Shown piece after piece: positions 15,680 through 24,188 of a DNA stretch of 32,331 nucleotides (positions are counted from its first letter, which is position 1; every line of letters starts with the position of its first letter). Both the position numbers and the translations under genes were made by a program. Origin of the DNA: Synergistales bacterium. Its GTDB lineage: Bacteria > Synergistota > Synergistia > Synergistales > Aminobacteriaceae. The notes below the pieces were generated by a model that ran no database searches, had not been told where the DNA came from, and was given only the letters and a program-made list of their open reading frames with translations. Where the stretch lies: the NCBI GenBank assembly GCA_025997955.1, contig BNVH01000040.1:1-32331 (forward strand). Direction: 5' to 3'.

Positions 15680-17714
15680 CTTGGGATTTTTTCTGACTTT
15701 CTTGTTTTACTCAGAAGCGGCGGCGCGAAATTACGATTACGACCTCGTCGTGGTTGGCGGAGGGCTCAGCGGCGCGGCCGCGGCTGTGCAGGCGGCTCGT
15801 CAGGGGCTCAGCGTGGCGGTAATAGAGGAGTCGGACTTTATAGGAGGCCAGGCCGGCGCTTCGGCCGTGTCCACGATGGACGACCTCGGCAAGACTCGCA
15901 CCGGGATTTATATGGAGTTCGTCGCGCGAGCGCGCGACTTCTACGCCAAAACTAAGACCAACACGGCCATTTGTCTTTGGGGCGCGGACAGCATAGCCGT
16001 GGAGCCTGTCGTAGCGCGAGACATACTCACGGAGATGATGAAAGAGGCCGGGAGGGTCGATATTTTCCTAAAAACCTCACCCACGCGCGCGCATATCAAG
16101 ACAAGCGCGGCCGGTAACAAAAAAATCACAGGCCTTGACGCGGTGTCATTCGCCTCGGGTAGACGCGAGGAAATTTCTTTCTCAGGCAAGGTCTTTATCG
16201 ACGCGACGGAGTACGGCGATCTCTTGCCCTTGAGCGGCGCGAGATACCGTCTGGGGAACTCCGTATCCCCCAATATAGACCCGGAGGCCAACGTGCAGGA
16301 TATAACCTACGTGGCGGTGGTAAAGAAGTATGAAGGCGGCTTGCCGCCCGACCTCGTCATGCCGGGAATGCCTCCCGAATATGAAAAATACGCCCCCCGT
16401 TTTCGTGAAATCGTAGCGAGAGAGGGCAACCAATGGCCGGGGCAAGCCCCCTACGACATCCCGTCTCACAACGCCTACCGCGCCCTCCCGGACACTCAAA
16501 ACAAACAGGTGATACTGGGCGACAACCCTAAATCATGGAGCCGTATCACGAGGACATGTATAAACTGGGCCAACGACTACCCGGGGCGCGGAGGCGGCGA
16601 GGCCGGCCTATCCGTTCTTTATATAGACGATAGAGATTATCGTGAAAAAACCGAGCGAGCGGCTATGAGCAAGACTTTGGCTTTTATATGGTATATGCAA
16701 AGCGAGCTTGGCATGACAGATTGGTCAGTGGACAATACGCAGGGCTACGGCGGTTACTTCTCGGACAGTTGGGAGACGGCGGACGATCCCCTCTTACCAA
16801 AGCGCTTCGCGCCTATCTTGAGGCATTTCCCGCCTCGTCCCTACGTCAGAGAGGCCAGGCGCGTGGTCGGCGTCGCCACGCTCAACGAGTGGGACGTGTC
16901 GCGCGACGTCACAGTGGGACGTGCGTATCAAAACTACCCGTCCGGCCTCGCCTTGGCCGAGTATCCCATAGACCTACACGGCTCGTACCTCGAGCGCTAC
17001 ATGGAACATGACCTGAACGAGTACATAGCCAACTTTCCGCGCATATGGACGAGCAAACAGGGCGTTTTTCAGCTCCCATTTGAGGCGTTCATCCCGGAGG
17101 AATTGGACGGCCTAATAGCGGCCGAGAAAAATATATCGGTCTCGCGTCTCGTCAACGGCGCCACTCGCCTTCACCCCATAGTCATGCACACGGGGCAGGC
17201 GGCCGGGGCTATAGCGGCGGAGGCCGTGAAAAGCGGACGAGAGGCGCGCGACATAGACGTTTTGTCCGCTCAGTATTCGCTGATGAGCTCTGGCCAATGG
17301 ATAGCCCTCGACCGCTCAATAGATACCATCTCCGGGAGCGCTTGGTGGTGCGGCGTGCAGTGGGCGAGCCTTGAGCAGCTCATGACTAAACTCTCCCGGA
17401 ACATCTTCGGAGCGGCGCTGCCCATAAAGCGTGAGGAGCTTCTGCGTCTTCTCGCCGCGGCTCGTCCCGACATGAACTTCACGTTTGGCAGGCAACGCGA
17501 AAAATACGTCTCAAACGGCGAGTTTTGGGAAATTTTGGACGGCGTTAAAGACGCGAAAGTCACGGCGCGCTCTCCACTCAGGCGCTCTATTTACGAGCGC
17601 GACCTGTCAGTCTCGCGCGCGGACGCGGCGTTTATGGCTCTATGGCTCAAGCTCCAAGCCTCGGCAGCGCGGACAGAAGCTCGCGGGTATAGTCATGAGA
17701 CGGGTTTGCGATAA
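15657..17714 (+). CDS. Secreted FAD-dependent oxidoreductase
   Basis: This 685-residue protein has a Sec-type signal peptide (hydrophobic residues 6-20, probable cleavage after SEAAA near 23). The mature part begins with a dinucleotide-binding fold, LVVVGGGLSGAAAAVQAARQ (30-49), followed by IGGQAGAS. It fits the FAD-dependent oxidoreductase group PF12831. The substrate is unknown; exported flavoproteins of this sort are common in anaerobes. GAAAGGA lies about 11 bases before the ATG at 15657; the ATG at 15647 is out of frame. The 3' end overlaps the convergent ABC ATPase gene by 68 bases. No cytochrome or quinone partner is adjacent, so the electron acceptor is not evident. Confidence 0.8.
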   Translation: MKNHIKIILGFFLTFLFYSEAAARNYDYDLVVVGGGLSGAAAAVQAARQGLSVAVIEESDFIGGQAGASAVSTMDDLGKTRTGIYMEFVARARDFYAKTKTNTAICLWGADSIAVEPVVARDILTEMMKEAGRVDIFLKTSPTRAHIKTSAAGNKKITGLDAVSFASGRREEISFSGKVFIDATEYGDLLPLSGARYRLGNSVSPNIDPEANVQDITYVAVVKKYEGGLPPDLVMPGMPPEYEKYAPRFREIVAREGNQWPGQAPYDIPSHNAYRALPDTQNKQVILGDNPKSWSRITRTCINWANDYPGRGGGEAGLSVLYIDDRDYREKTERAAMSKTLAFIWYMQSELGMTDWSVDNTQGYGGYFSDSWETADDPLLPKRFAPILRHFPPRPYVREARRVVGVATLNEWDVSRDVTVGRAYQNYPSGLALAEYPIDLHGSYLERYMEHDLNEYIANFPRIWTSKQGVFQLPFEAFIPEELDGLIAAEKNISVSRLVNGATRLHPIVMHTGQAAGAIAAEAVKSGREARDIDVLSAQYSLMSSGQWIALDRSIDTISGSAWWCGVQWASLEQLMTKLSRNIFGAALPIKREELLRLLAAARPDMNFTFGRQREKYVSNGEFWEILDGVKDAKVTARSPLRRSIYERDLSVSRADAAFMALWLKLQASAARTEARGYSHETGLR

Positions 17715-18438
17715 CGGTTTGGCTCTCGCCCTCCTCTACTATCTCGCCTTTGTACAGCACCGCTATGCGCTCAGCCGCCCGGCCCGCTAAAAACAGGTCG
17801 TGCGTGACCAAGATAATCGACATGCCTCTTTGCACCCTGCGATTCAGCACCTCCAGTACCTCGGCTCTCGTCGAAACGTCTTGCATAGCCGTTGGTTCGT
17901 CGGCCAATAGGAGTTTCGGCTCCAAGATCAGCGCTCGCGCCACCGCCACTCTCTGCCTCTGGCCGCCTGAGAGCGAGTAGCGCGGACGCTCGTTCCATAA
18001 CTCCTCCGGCAGCTTCAGCTCGGCCAGCAGAATCTTGGCGCGGCGCAGGCCTTCTTCGCGCGTGTCGCGTCCCCGCACGATGTTCCAGGGCTCCACTACC
18101 GCGCCGAGCACGCTCAGAGTCGGCGGCAAGGCGCCGTAGGGGTCTTGGGGTATGTAGCCGCACGCGCGACGCGCGGATAGCTTTTCCGCGCCGTTCATAT
18201 CTTCCCAAGATTTTCCAAACAGCGACACGCTGCCCGAAGCAGGTGAAACCAACCCCAAAAGAGAACGCAAGAGCGTGGTTTTGCCGCTGCCGGACTCGCC
18301 CACGATAGATAGGCGGTTCAGCGACGCTGGAGGTGAAAGCGAGACGCCTTTTAGAGCCCAAACCCCGTCTTTGCGCCCCGTCAGTCCTCTACGGCCCTCA
18401 TAGTAAACGCTCAAATTTTGGACGCTTGGAATATTCAT
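17647..18438 (-). CDS. Dpp/Opp-type ABC transporter ATP-binding protein (second subunit)
   Basis: This 263-residue ATPase would energise a peptide- or nickel-type importer. It shows Walker A GESGSGKTTLL, Q-loop YIPQDPYGALPP, signature LSGGQRQRVAVARAL, Walker B LLLADEPTA and H-loop VTHDL. This is the DppF/OppF-like partner. ATG at 18438 is chosen because it overlaps the upstream subunit's TGA (ATGA, 18435-18438), with GGGAGA just upstream; longer N-terminal frames are not homologous. Compared with the family, the C-terminal oligopeptide-transporter extension (OppC-type tail) is short. No permease or binding-protein gene accompanies the pair in the window. Confidence 0.85.
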   Translation of the reverse strand: MNIPSVQNLSVYYEGRRGLTGRKDGVWALKGVSLSPPASLNRLSIVGESGSGKTTLLRSLLGLVSPASGSVSLFGKSWEDMNGAEKLSARRACGYIPQDPYGALPPTLSVLGAVVEPWNIVRGRDTREEGLRRAKILLAELKLPEELWNERPRYSLSGGQRQRVAVARALILEPKLLLADEPTAMQDVSTRAEVLEVLNRRVQRGMSIILVTHDLFLAGRAAERIAVLYKGEIVEEGESQTVIANPSHDYTRELLSALPRLGA

Positions 18439-19157
18439 GACATCTCCCTGATGGCTTCGATGAGCTTCTTTGTGTAACCGTCCTTCGGACGAAGGCACAG
18501 GTCTTTGGACGGGCCGCTCTCTACGACGATTCCATCCTTCATCACCATCAGCGAATCGCAAAAGGCGGCCGCCAAGGGAAGGTCGTGAGTCACGAGCAAG
18601 AGCCCCATGCCCCGCGTCCGAGCTATGCCCGTCATCATCTCAAGCGTCTCTTTTTGTGTGATGACGTCAAGCGCCGTGGTGGGCTCGTCGGCCAGCAAAA
18701 AGTCGGGCTCGCAAGAGAGGGCTACAGATAGCGCGGCGCGCTGCTTTTGCCCGCCGGAGAGCTCGTGCGGATAGCGCGACAGAAACGACGCGCCAAGCCC
18801 CACGGACGCTAAGAGCTCACGCGCTCTTTGCGCGCGCTCCTTCGAGTTTAGGGTAAGGTGATAAGACAGCGTCTCCGTTATGTGGCGCTCTATCGTGAGG
18901 TGCGGCGTAAAGGAGTTCATAGCGCCCTGCGGGACAAGCGCTACGCGCCGCCAGCGCCATTTGGAGAGCTCGCTGTCGCTGAGCTCGGCTACGTTCAGTT
19001 TCGCGCCCCCGCGTTCATAGATAATCTCGCCGCCTACGACCGTGCCCGCGGGCAAAAGCCTCGGTATAGCCATCAGCACGCTGGTTTTGCCGCTGCCGGA
19101 CTCGCCCACAAGCCCGACTATATCTCCGCGCTTCAACGTAAAAGAACAGCCCTTCAC
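18435..19157 (-). CDS. Dpp/Opp-type ABC transporter ATP-binding protein (first subunit); start unresolved
   Basis: This DppD/OppD-like ATPase has Walker A GESGSGKTSVL, signature LSGGQKQRAALSVALS, Walker B FLLADEPTTALD and H-loop VTHDL. The first canonical in-frame start is GTG at 19157 (protein MKGCSFTLK...), but the family's first beta-strand is encoded further upstream as LSLNNLSVTYRTRGKQAV, reaching to about 19217. No ATG, GTG or TTG exists in that frame there. A good AAGGAG and an ATG at 19227 lie upstream in another frame; removing one A from the run at 19217-19221 would join them. The real start is therefore non-canonical, or a one-base indel is present. It is coupled to the second ATPase by ATGA. 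Confidence 0.8.
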   Translation of the reverse strand: MKGCSFTLKRGDIVGLVGESGSGKTSVLMAIPRLLPAGTVVGGEIIYERGGAKLNVAELSDSELSKWRWRRVALVPQGAMNSFTPHLTIERHITETLSYHLTLNSKERAQRARELLASVGLGASFLSRYPHELSGGQKQRAALSVALSCEPDFLLADEPTTALDVITQKETLEMMTGIARTRGMGLLLVTHDLPLAAAFCDSLMVMKDGIVVESGPSKDLCLRPKDGYTKKLIEAIREMS

Positions 19158-19242
19158 GGCCTGTTTGCCGCGCGTTCGATATGTGACGGACAGATTGTTC
19201 AGACTGAGAGTTGTCGTTTTTAAGCATCTCCTTTTTGCTACA

Positions 19243-19248
19243 ATTATA
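19243..19248 (-). promoter_or_regulatory. -10 element for the ABC ATPase pair
   Basis: A perfect TATAAT on the minus strand (plus-strand ATTATA) lies about 15 bases before AAGGAG of the ABC gene. The 17-base-distant -35 (GTTACG) is poor. It is divergent from the kinase gene's -10 at 19292. Confidence 0.4.
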
Positions 19249-19291
19249 CCTAATTTCTTCTTCGACGTAACGCCTGTTTAACGAATTGTAA

Positions 19292-19297
19292 TATAAT
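19292..19297 (+). promoter_or_regulatory. -10 element for the hybrid kinase gene
   Basis: TATAAT on the plus strand lies 44 bases before the kinase ATG. No convincing -35 is visible at 16-18 bases, so an activator or alternative sigma factor may be needed, or the match may be chance in AT-rich DNA. It is about 45 bases from the divergent ABC -10. Confidence 0.35.
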
Positions 19298-19340
19298 AAA
19301 CTTAAAGAATAAAATTTCACCCGAAAGGGGTTTTCGTTTT

Positions 19341-22300
19341 ATGCCCGGCGCCTCCAAGGCCAAAATTCTTTTAGAAAATTTTTTAATTAGTATGGGGTTT
19401 GGCATGAGAGCCAAACTCATAGCTATTTTTGTAGTCATAAAAGTCATTCCCTTGGTGCTTTTGACATGGTTGGCTTGGAGGCAGACAGAGATACTCGGCG
19501 CGGACGTGAGCCGCCTCATGGCGCAGCTTGTCGACAAAGCTCACCAGTCCCTCTCAGATACAGGCGAGATAGCGGTAAACGACGCGGTAGAAGCCTTGAA
19601 CACCAGCGCCGTGGAGGACATAGAGCGTATGACCACCGACGTCGCCATGAACGTCGCAGATTTTTTGTACGAGAGGGACGACGATATTCTCCAGGCCGCG
19701 AAACTGCCCGTCGGAGAAATAGCGTTCCGTAATTTTATATACTGGCGCAAGAGCGGTATTATCGTCCCCGGAAAGTGGCGTCTATCGGACGACGGCAAAT
19801 CTTGGGTCTCGGAGGAAACGCCCGAACAGTACGAGACGATGACTTCCTCCAATAGAGAAAACGACCTCGGCTTTCACTACCGTAAGCCTCAGCCCTTCAG
19901 ATACGAAAAGACGCCTCTTTATAGAGAAATAACTTTCGTGGACCTTGCCGGAGTCGAGCGCGTAAAAGTGACGGCCTCCGACATTATGGACCCGGAGATG
20001 AAGGACATCTCAATCAAAGCGAACACCTTCATAGGGGCCGAAAATTATTTTGAGGAGCTCAAAAAACTGAAACCGGGCGAAATTTACGTCTCCGACGTAA
20101 TAGGAGCTTATGTGCCGTCAAAAATAATAGGCATGTACACGCCCGAAAACGCCCGAAAACTCGGCGTGCCTTACGAGCCGGAGGAGAACGCCTACGCTGG
20201 CATGGAAAACCCCAACGGCAAGCGTTTTCAAGGTATTGTCCGCTGGGGTACGCCCGTGACGAGCGCCGGTGGCGATATAATCGGCTACGTCACATTAGCG
20301 CTCAATCACGACCACCTGATGGAGTTCACATCCCATATAATCCCGACAAACGAGCGGTATGTCGAGCTTCCAAGCGCCTACGAGGGCAACTACGCTTTCA
20401 TCTGGGACTACAAATGCCGCAGCATAGTGCATCCCCGCCATCACTCCATCTACGGTTACGACCCTAAGACGGGAGAGCCTCAGATTCCCTGGTTAGAGGA
20501 CCGCATATATGACGATTGGAAAGCGAGCGGCGAGAGCTTGAGCGATTTTCTGGCGTCCGTACCCACTTTCGACAACCAATCAGTCAAGAAAAAAGCGGCT
20601 CCCGAGCTTACAAAAGCCGGACTCGTGGGCTTGGACGGACGGTATCTCAATTTCGCGCCCCAGTGCACCGGTTGGTTTGACCTCACACGAGACGGTGGGT
20701 CCGGTTCTTTTCATATCCTATGGAGCGGTCTTCGAAAATTAACCACAGCGGCGGCCATACCTTACTATACGGGGCAGTACTCACCGGAAGTGACAGGCTC
20801 AAAGCGCGGGTTCGCTTTTGTGACCATAGGCGCCGGGCTTGATGATTTTTACCGCCCCGCTATGGAGACAAAGGAGGCTTTGGACAAGTTGGTGGAGGTG
20901 ACGGACGCGTCTTTGACCAAGACCGCGGAGGACACGAACTTAGCCATAGATAAAAACTTGATAAACACAACGACTCAGCTCATCTTCAGCGCCGCGGTGA
21001 TGGCGATAGTCGTCGTGTTTATAGCCATATGGATGGCCTCCGTGTTTACCAACGGCATAACGAACCTGATAAAGGGCATATCGCGTTTCAGAAGCGGCGA
21101 GCGCCATTTCCGCTTCAACGCGCTCGTCAAAGACGAGATGGGCGCTCTGGCCGACTCTTTCGACGATATGGCCGACAGCTTGGAGGCCAGCGTCACGTCC
21201 CCGATGTCGATAATCGACATGAGCCACACGATAATTTACATGAATAATTCAGCCACGGCCTCAATAGGGAAAAGCCTGAGCGAGGCCGTGGGAAAATCCT
21301 ACGATGACTTCAGTATCTATCCGCCCCTTTCACCGTACGACCCGGTGTTGGCGTTAGATGAGGGTAGGGAGGCCGAGATTCTCCATATCAAGGGCTCGGA
21401 TATGTATATGAGGGGCAGCGCCTCGTACCTCTTGGGTAAGAACGGCGAAAAAATCGGCTATATCGTAATCAGCACGGATATAACCGAAATAATCAAAGAG
21501 CGCAACATTTTGCTGAAGACTCAGGTCGACCTCGAACGGGCCGTCGAAAACGCCAACAAGGCCAACGCCTCAAAGGGCGACTTCTTAGCGCGCATGAGCC
21601 ACGAAATACGCACGCCCATGAACGCCATCATAGGCGTCACGAACATCGTCAAGCGCAAGCTCTTGGAGTGCGCCGCGGCAGTCAGGAACATGATAACGGG
21701 AAACGCGAAAGACGACACCGAGTCACTGGAAGAAAATATGAGCGAGATTCAGTCTCACGTGCGCCAGGTAGAGACATCGTCACAGCACCTACTGGGCTTG
21801 CTCAACGACATTCTCGACCTCTCCAAAATAGAGGCCGGCAAGATAGAGCTGTCCGAGGAATCGGTCGATATGGAAAAACTCATATCTACGGTCGAGACCA
21901 TAATCCGCCCGCGCTGCGAGGAGAAAAACATCGACTTCAGGATAAATTATTCCCTTGCTGACTCGGCGTCGTTCTTGAGCGATTCTCTGCGCTTGCGCCA
22001 AGTGCTTATAAACCTTCTCGGAAATGCCGTAAAATTTACGCCGGAGTGCGGAGTGGTGGAGTTCGCCGTCTCCGAGAAGGCAAAAGAAAACGGCAAAACC
22101 CTTGTCAATTTCGCGGTGCGCGATACCGGCATCGGCATAACTGAGGACATGCTGCCCAAGCTCTTCAAGGCCTTCGAGCAGGGCGGAAGCGACGTCTCGC
22201 GCAAGCACGGCGGTACGGGCTTAGGCCTTGTCATAAGCCAGAGGATAATAAAGCTCTTTGGCGGACAGATAGAGACGGAAAGTCAAATAGGCAAGGGCAG

Positions 22301-22775
22301 CGTCTTCAAGTTTGATATTTGGCTAAAAGACGCCGTATTAGAGCCTTCTATTGCGGACGAGATAACGGATATAGACAATATTTTCCTGAACAAAAAGTGT
22401 CTTTTGGTCGACGATGTGGCTATAAACCGCATGATAGCCATAGATTTTCTGGGAATTACCGGCATGGAGGCGGACGAGGCGGGAGACGGCGTGGAGGCCG
22501 TTGAAATGTTCAAGAACTCGCAACCCGGCAAATACGATATAATCTACATGGATATTCAGATGCCCAATATGGACGGATACGGGGCCGCGCTCGCCATAAG
22601 GGCACTAGACCGAAGCGACGCCAAGACAATACCCATAGTGGCCCTGACAGCCAACGCTTTCAAGGAGGATATAGACAAAGCGTTGGCGAACGGCATGAAC
22701 GCTCACTTAGCCAAGCCATTAGAGTTTGACGCCATAGTCAACACGACCGCGAGACTGTTGGGCAAAAATTCTTGA
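19341..22775 (+). CDS. Membrane hybrid sensor histidine kinase (Cache-like, HAMP, PAS, HisKA, HATPase, REC)
   Basis: The 1144-residue protein has a TM helix at about 24-45 and a large extracytoplasmic sensor of about 500 residues that looks like a double-Cache ligand domain. A second TM follows at about 546-568, then HAMP (about 570-620) and a PAS-like segment (about 625-720). The HisKA H-box SHEIRTPMNAIIG has phospho-acceptor His754. HATPase_c has LINLLGNAVKFT, DTGIGI and GGTGLGLVIS. A C-terminal receiver (about 1015-1140) has Asp1071 in YMDIQMPNMDG. The dimerisation hairpin between the H-box and LLGLLNDILDLSKIEAGK is about 20 residues longer than usual. AAAGGGG lies 10 bases before the ATG. 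The ligand is unknown; the divergent ABC ATPase genes and downstream mgtE do not identify it. There is no output regulator or HPt protein nearby, so the phosphorelay partner must be elsewhere. Confidence 0.92.
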   Translation: MPGASKAKILLENFLISMGFGMRAKLIAIFVVIKVIPLVLLTWLAWRQTEILGADVSRLMAQLVDKAHQSLSDTGEIAVNDAVEALNTSAVEDIERMTTDVAMNVADFLYERDDDILQAAKLPVGEIAFRNFIYWRKSGIIVPGKWRLSDDGKSWVSEETPEQYETMTSSNRENDLGFHYRKPQPFRYEKTPLYREITFVDLAGVERVKVTASDIMDPEMKDISIKANTFIGAENYFEELKKLKPGEIYVSDVIGAYVPSKIIGMYTPENARKLGVPYEPEENAYAGMENPNGKRFQGIVRWGTPVTSAGGDIIGYVTLALNHDHLMEFTSHIIPTNERYVELPSAYEGNYAFIWDYKCRSIVHPRHHSIYGYDPKTGEPQIPWLEDRIYDDWKASGESLSDFLASVPTFDNQSVKKKAAPELTKAGLVGLDGRYLNFAPQCTGWFDLTRDGGSGSFHILWSGLRKLTTAAAIPYYTGQYSPEVTGSKRGFAFVTIGAGLDDFYRPAMETKEALDKLVEVTDASLTKTAEDTNLAIDKNLINTTTQLIFSAAVMAIVVVFIAIWMASVFTNGITNLIKGISRFRSGERHFRFNALVKDEMGALADSFDDMADSLEASVTSPMSIIDMSHTIIYMNNSATASIGKSLSEAVGKSYDDFSIYPPLSPYDPVLALDEGREAEILHIKGSDMYMRGSASYLLGKNGEKIGYIVISTDITEIIKERNILLKTQVDLERAVENANKANASKGDFLARMSHEIRTPMNAIIGVTNIVKRKLLECAAAVRNMITGNAKDDTESLEENMSEIQSHVRQVETSSQHLLGLLNDILDLSKIEAGKIELSEESVDMEKLISTVETIIRPRCEEKNIDFRINYSLADSASFLSDSLRLRQVLINLLGNAVKFTPECGVVEFAVSEKAKENGKTLVNFAVRDTGIGITEDMLPKLFKAFEQGGSDVSRKHGGTGLGLVISQRIIKLFGGQIETESQIGKGSVFKFDIWLKDAVLEPSIADEITDIDNIFLNKKCLLVDDVAINRMIAIDFLGITGMEADEAGDGVEAVEMFKNSQPGKYDIIYMDIQMPNMDGYGAALAIRALDRSDAKTIPIVALTANAFKEDIDKALANGMNAHLAKPLEFDAIVNTTARLLGKNS

Positions 22776-22799
22776 ACGTTAGAAAGGGGGAGAGGTTTT

Positions 22800-24143
22800 A
22801 TGAGCATCCCGAACACCCCTGATTTGGCAAGTTTAATAGATGCCAAAAAGCACAGAGAAATCAAAGATATAGCGACAAACACCAAGGCCATAGACTTGGC
22901 CGAGGAGTTGGAGGAACTGGGGCAGGAGCAGCGGATAATTCTGTTTCGTTCCCTGCCCAAAGACGCGGCGGCGGATATTTTCTCGCATCTTTCCCCCGAT
23001 ACGCAGGAAAACCTCATAGAGCTTCTTACCGACCCCGAGTTGGCTTACATCGTCGAGGGCCTGTTCCTTGACGATGCCGTTGACTTTGTCGAGGAAATGC
23101 CGGCTAACGTGGTCAAGCGCGTCCTGAAAAACGCCTCAGAGGAGACGCGCAAGCAGATAAATCAGCTCTTGCAGTACCAAGAGGACAGCGCCGGGAGCAT
23201 AATGACCACGGAGTACGTCGACCTCAAAGAGGAAATGACGGTGGACGACGCTTTCGCTCGTATCCGTAAGGTCGGTATGGATAAAGAGACCATATATACT
23301 TGCTATGTCACGGACTCGGTGCGCGTGTTGGGCGGCGTCGTGACGGTGAAGACGCTCTTGCTGTCGCAGAAAACCGACAAAATAGGCGACATTATGACGC
23401 CAGGCGTCATATGTGTCAATACGGGCGACGACAGAGAAAAAGTCGCGGAAATTTTTCAGAGGTACGACCTCATAGCCCTGCCCGTGGTCGACACGGAGCG
23501 TCACCTCGTGGGGATAATAACGGTTGACGACGCTATGGAGGTTTTGGAAGAGGAGAACACCGAGGACTTCCACATCATGGCCGCTATGGAGCCGTCGGAC
23601 GAGCCGTATCTCTCAGCCGGCATATTTAAGTTGGCCAAACACCGCATCATGTGGCTACTTGTCCTGATGGTGAGCGCGTTTTTTACGGGCGGCATACTCA
23701 CGCACTACGAGTCGCTTTTCAGTGCGTTTCCCGCGCTCATAGCCGCAATCCCCATGCTGATGGACACGGGCGGCAACGCCGGCTCTCAGTCGTCTACGCT
23801 AATCATTCGCGGCATGGCTATAGGGGAACTGCGCTTGTCGGACTGGTTTTCTATATTTTGGAAGGAACTGCGAGTGAGCCTCTTGGTAGGGTCTATCTTG
23901 GGGTTCATAAACGTAGTCTACAAATGGTGCCTCAGCGGGGATCTGACCTTGGCTTTGATAGTGGGGGCGAGCCTTTGCATCACAGTGGTGTTCGCTAAGC
24001 TCATAGGCTGCATGCTGCCGCTCTTGGCCAAACGCTTGCGTTTTGACCCGGCGCTCATGGCCGCGCCCATAGTCACGACCATAGTGGACGCTTGCAGCCT
24101 GTCCGTCTATTTTTGGATAGCCGGAAAAGTCGTAGGGGCGTAA
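22800..24143 (+). CDS. mgtE: Magnesium transporter MgtE
   Basis: This 447-residue MgtE-type Mg2+ channel/transporter has the N-terminal superhelical MgtE_N domain (about 20-125, including FLDDAVDFVEEMP) and a CBS-domain pair (about 130-255, with SAGSIMTTEYV and IGDIMTPGVI), which senses cytoplasmic Mg2+. The C-terminal five-helix pore domain (about 275-445) carries the signature PMLMDTGGNAGSQSST. The length matches the family. The ATG is preceded by AAAGGGGGAG about 7 bases upstream. It starts 24 bases after the kinase gene and may be co-transcribed with it. No Mg2+-responsive leader is visible in that short gap. The stop codon is embedded between two copies of GTAGGGGCG. Confidence 0.95.
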   Translation: MSIPNTPDLASLIDAKKHREIKDIATNTKAIDLAEELEELGQEQRIILFRSLPKDAAADIFSHLSPDTQENLIELLTDPELAYIVEGLFLDDAVDFVEEMPANVVKRVLKNASEETRKQINQLLQYQEDSAGSIMTTEYVDLKEEMTVDDAFARIRKVGMDKETIYTCYVTDSVRVLGGVVTVKTLLLSQKTDKIGDIMTPGVICVNTGDDREKVAEIFQRYDLIALPVVDTERHLVGIITVDDAMEVLEEENTEDFHIMAAMEPSDEPYLSAGIFKLAKHRIMWLLVLMVSAFFTGGILTHYESLFSAFPALIAAIPMLMDTGGNAGSQSSTLIIRGMAIGELRLSDWFSIFWKELRVSLLVGSILGFINVVYKWCLSGDLTLALIVGASLCITVVFAKLIGCMLPLLAKRLRFDPALMAAPIVTTIVDACSLSVYFWIAGKVVGA

Positions 24144-24169
24144 AACGTAGGGGCGGCAAGTGGCCGCCC
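24132..24169. repeat. GTAGGGGCG direct copies plus GGGCGGC/GCCGCCC hairpin
   Basis: GTAGGGGCG occurs at 24132-24140 and again at 24147-24155. The second copy continues into a 7-bp hairpin (GGGCGGC 24151-24157, GCCGCCC 24163-24169, 5-base loop). It lies between the convergent mgtE and ferredoxin genes and could act as a bidirectional transcription barrier, although neither side has a T-run. Confidence 0.6.
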
Positions 24170-24188
24170 GCTGTATTATCTTGACGCT

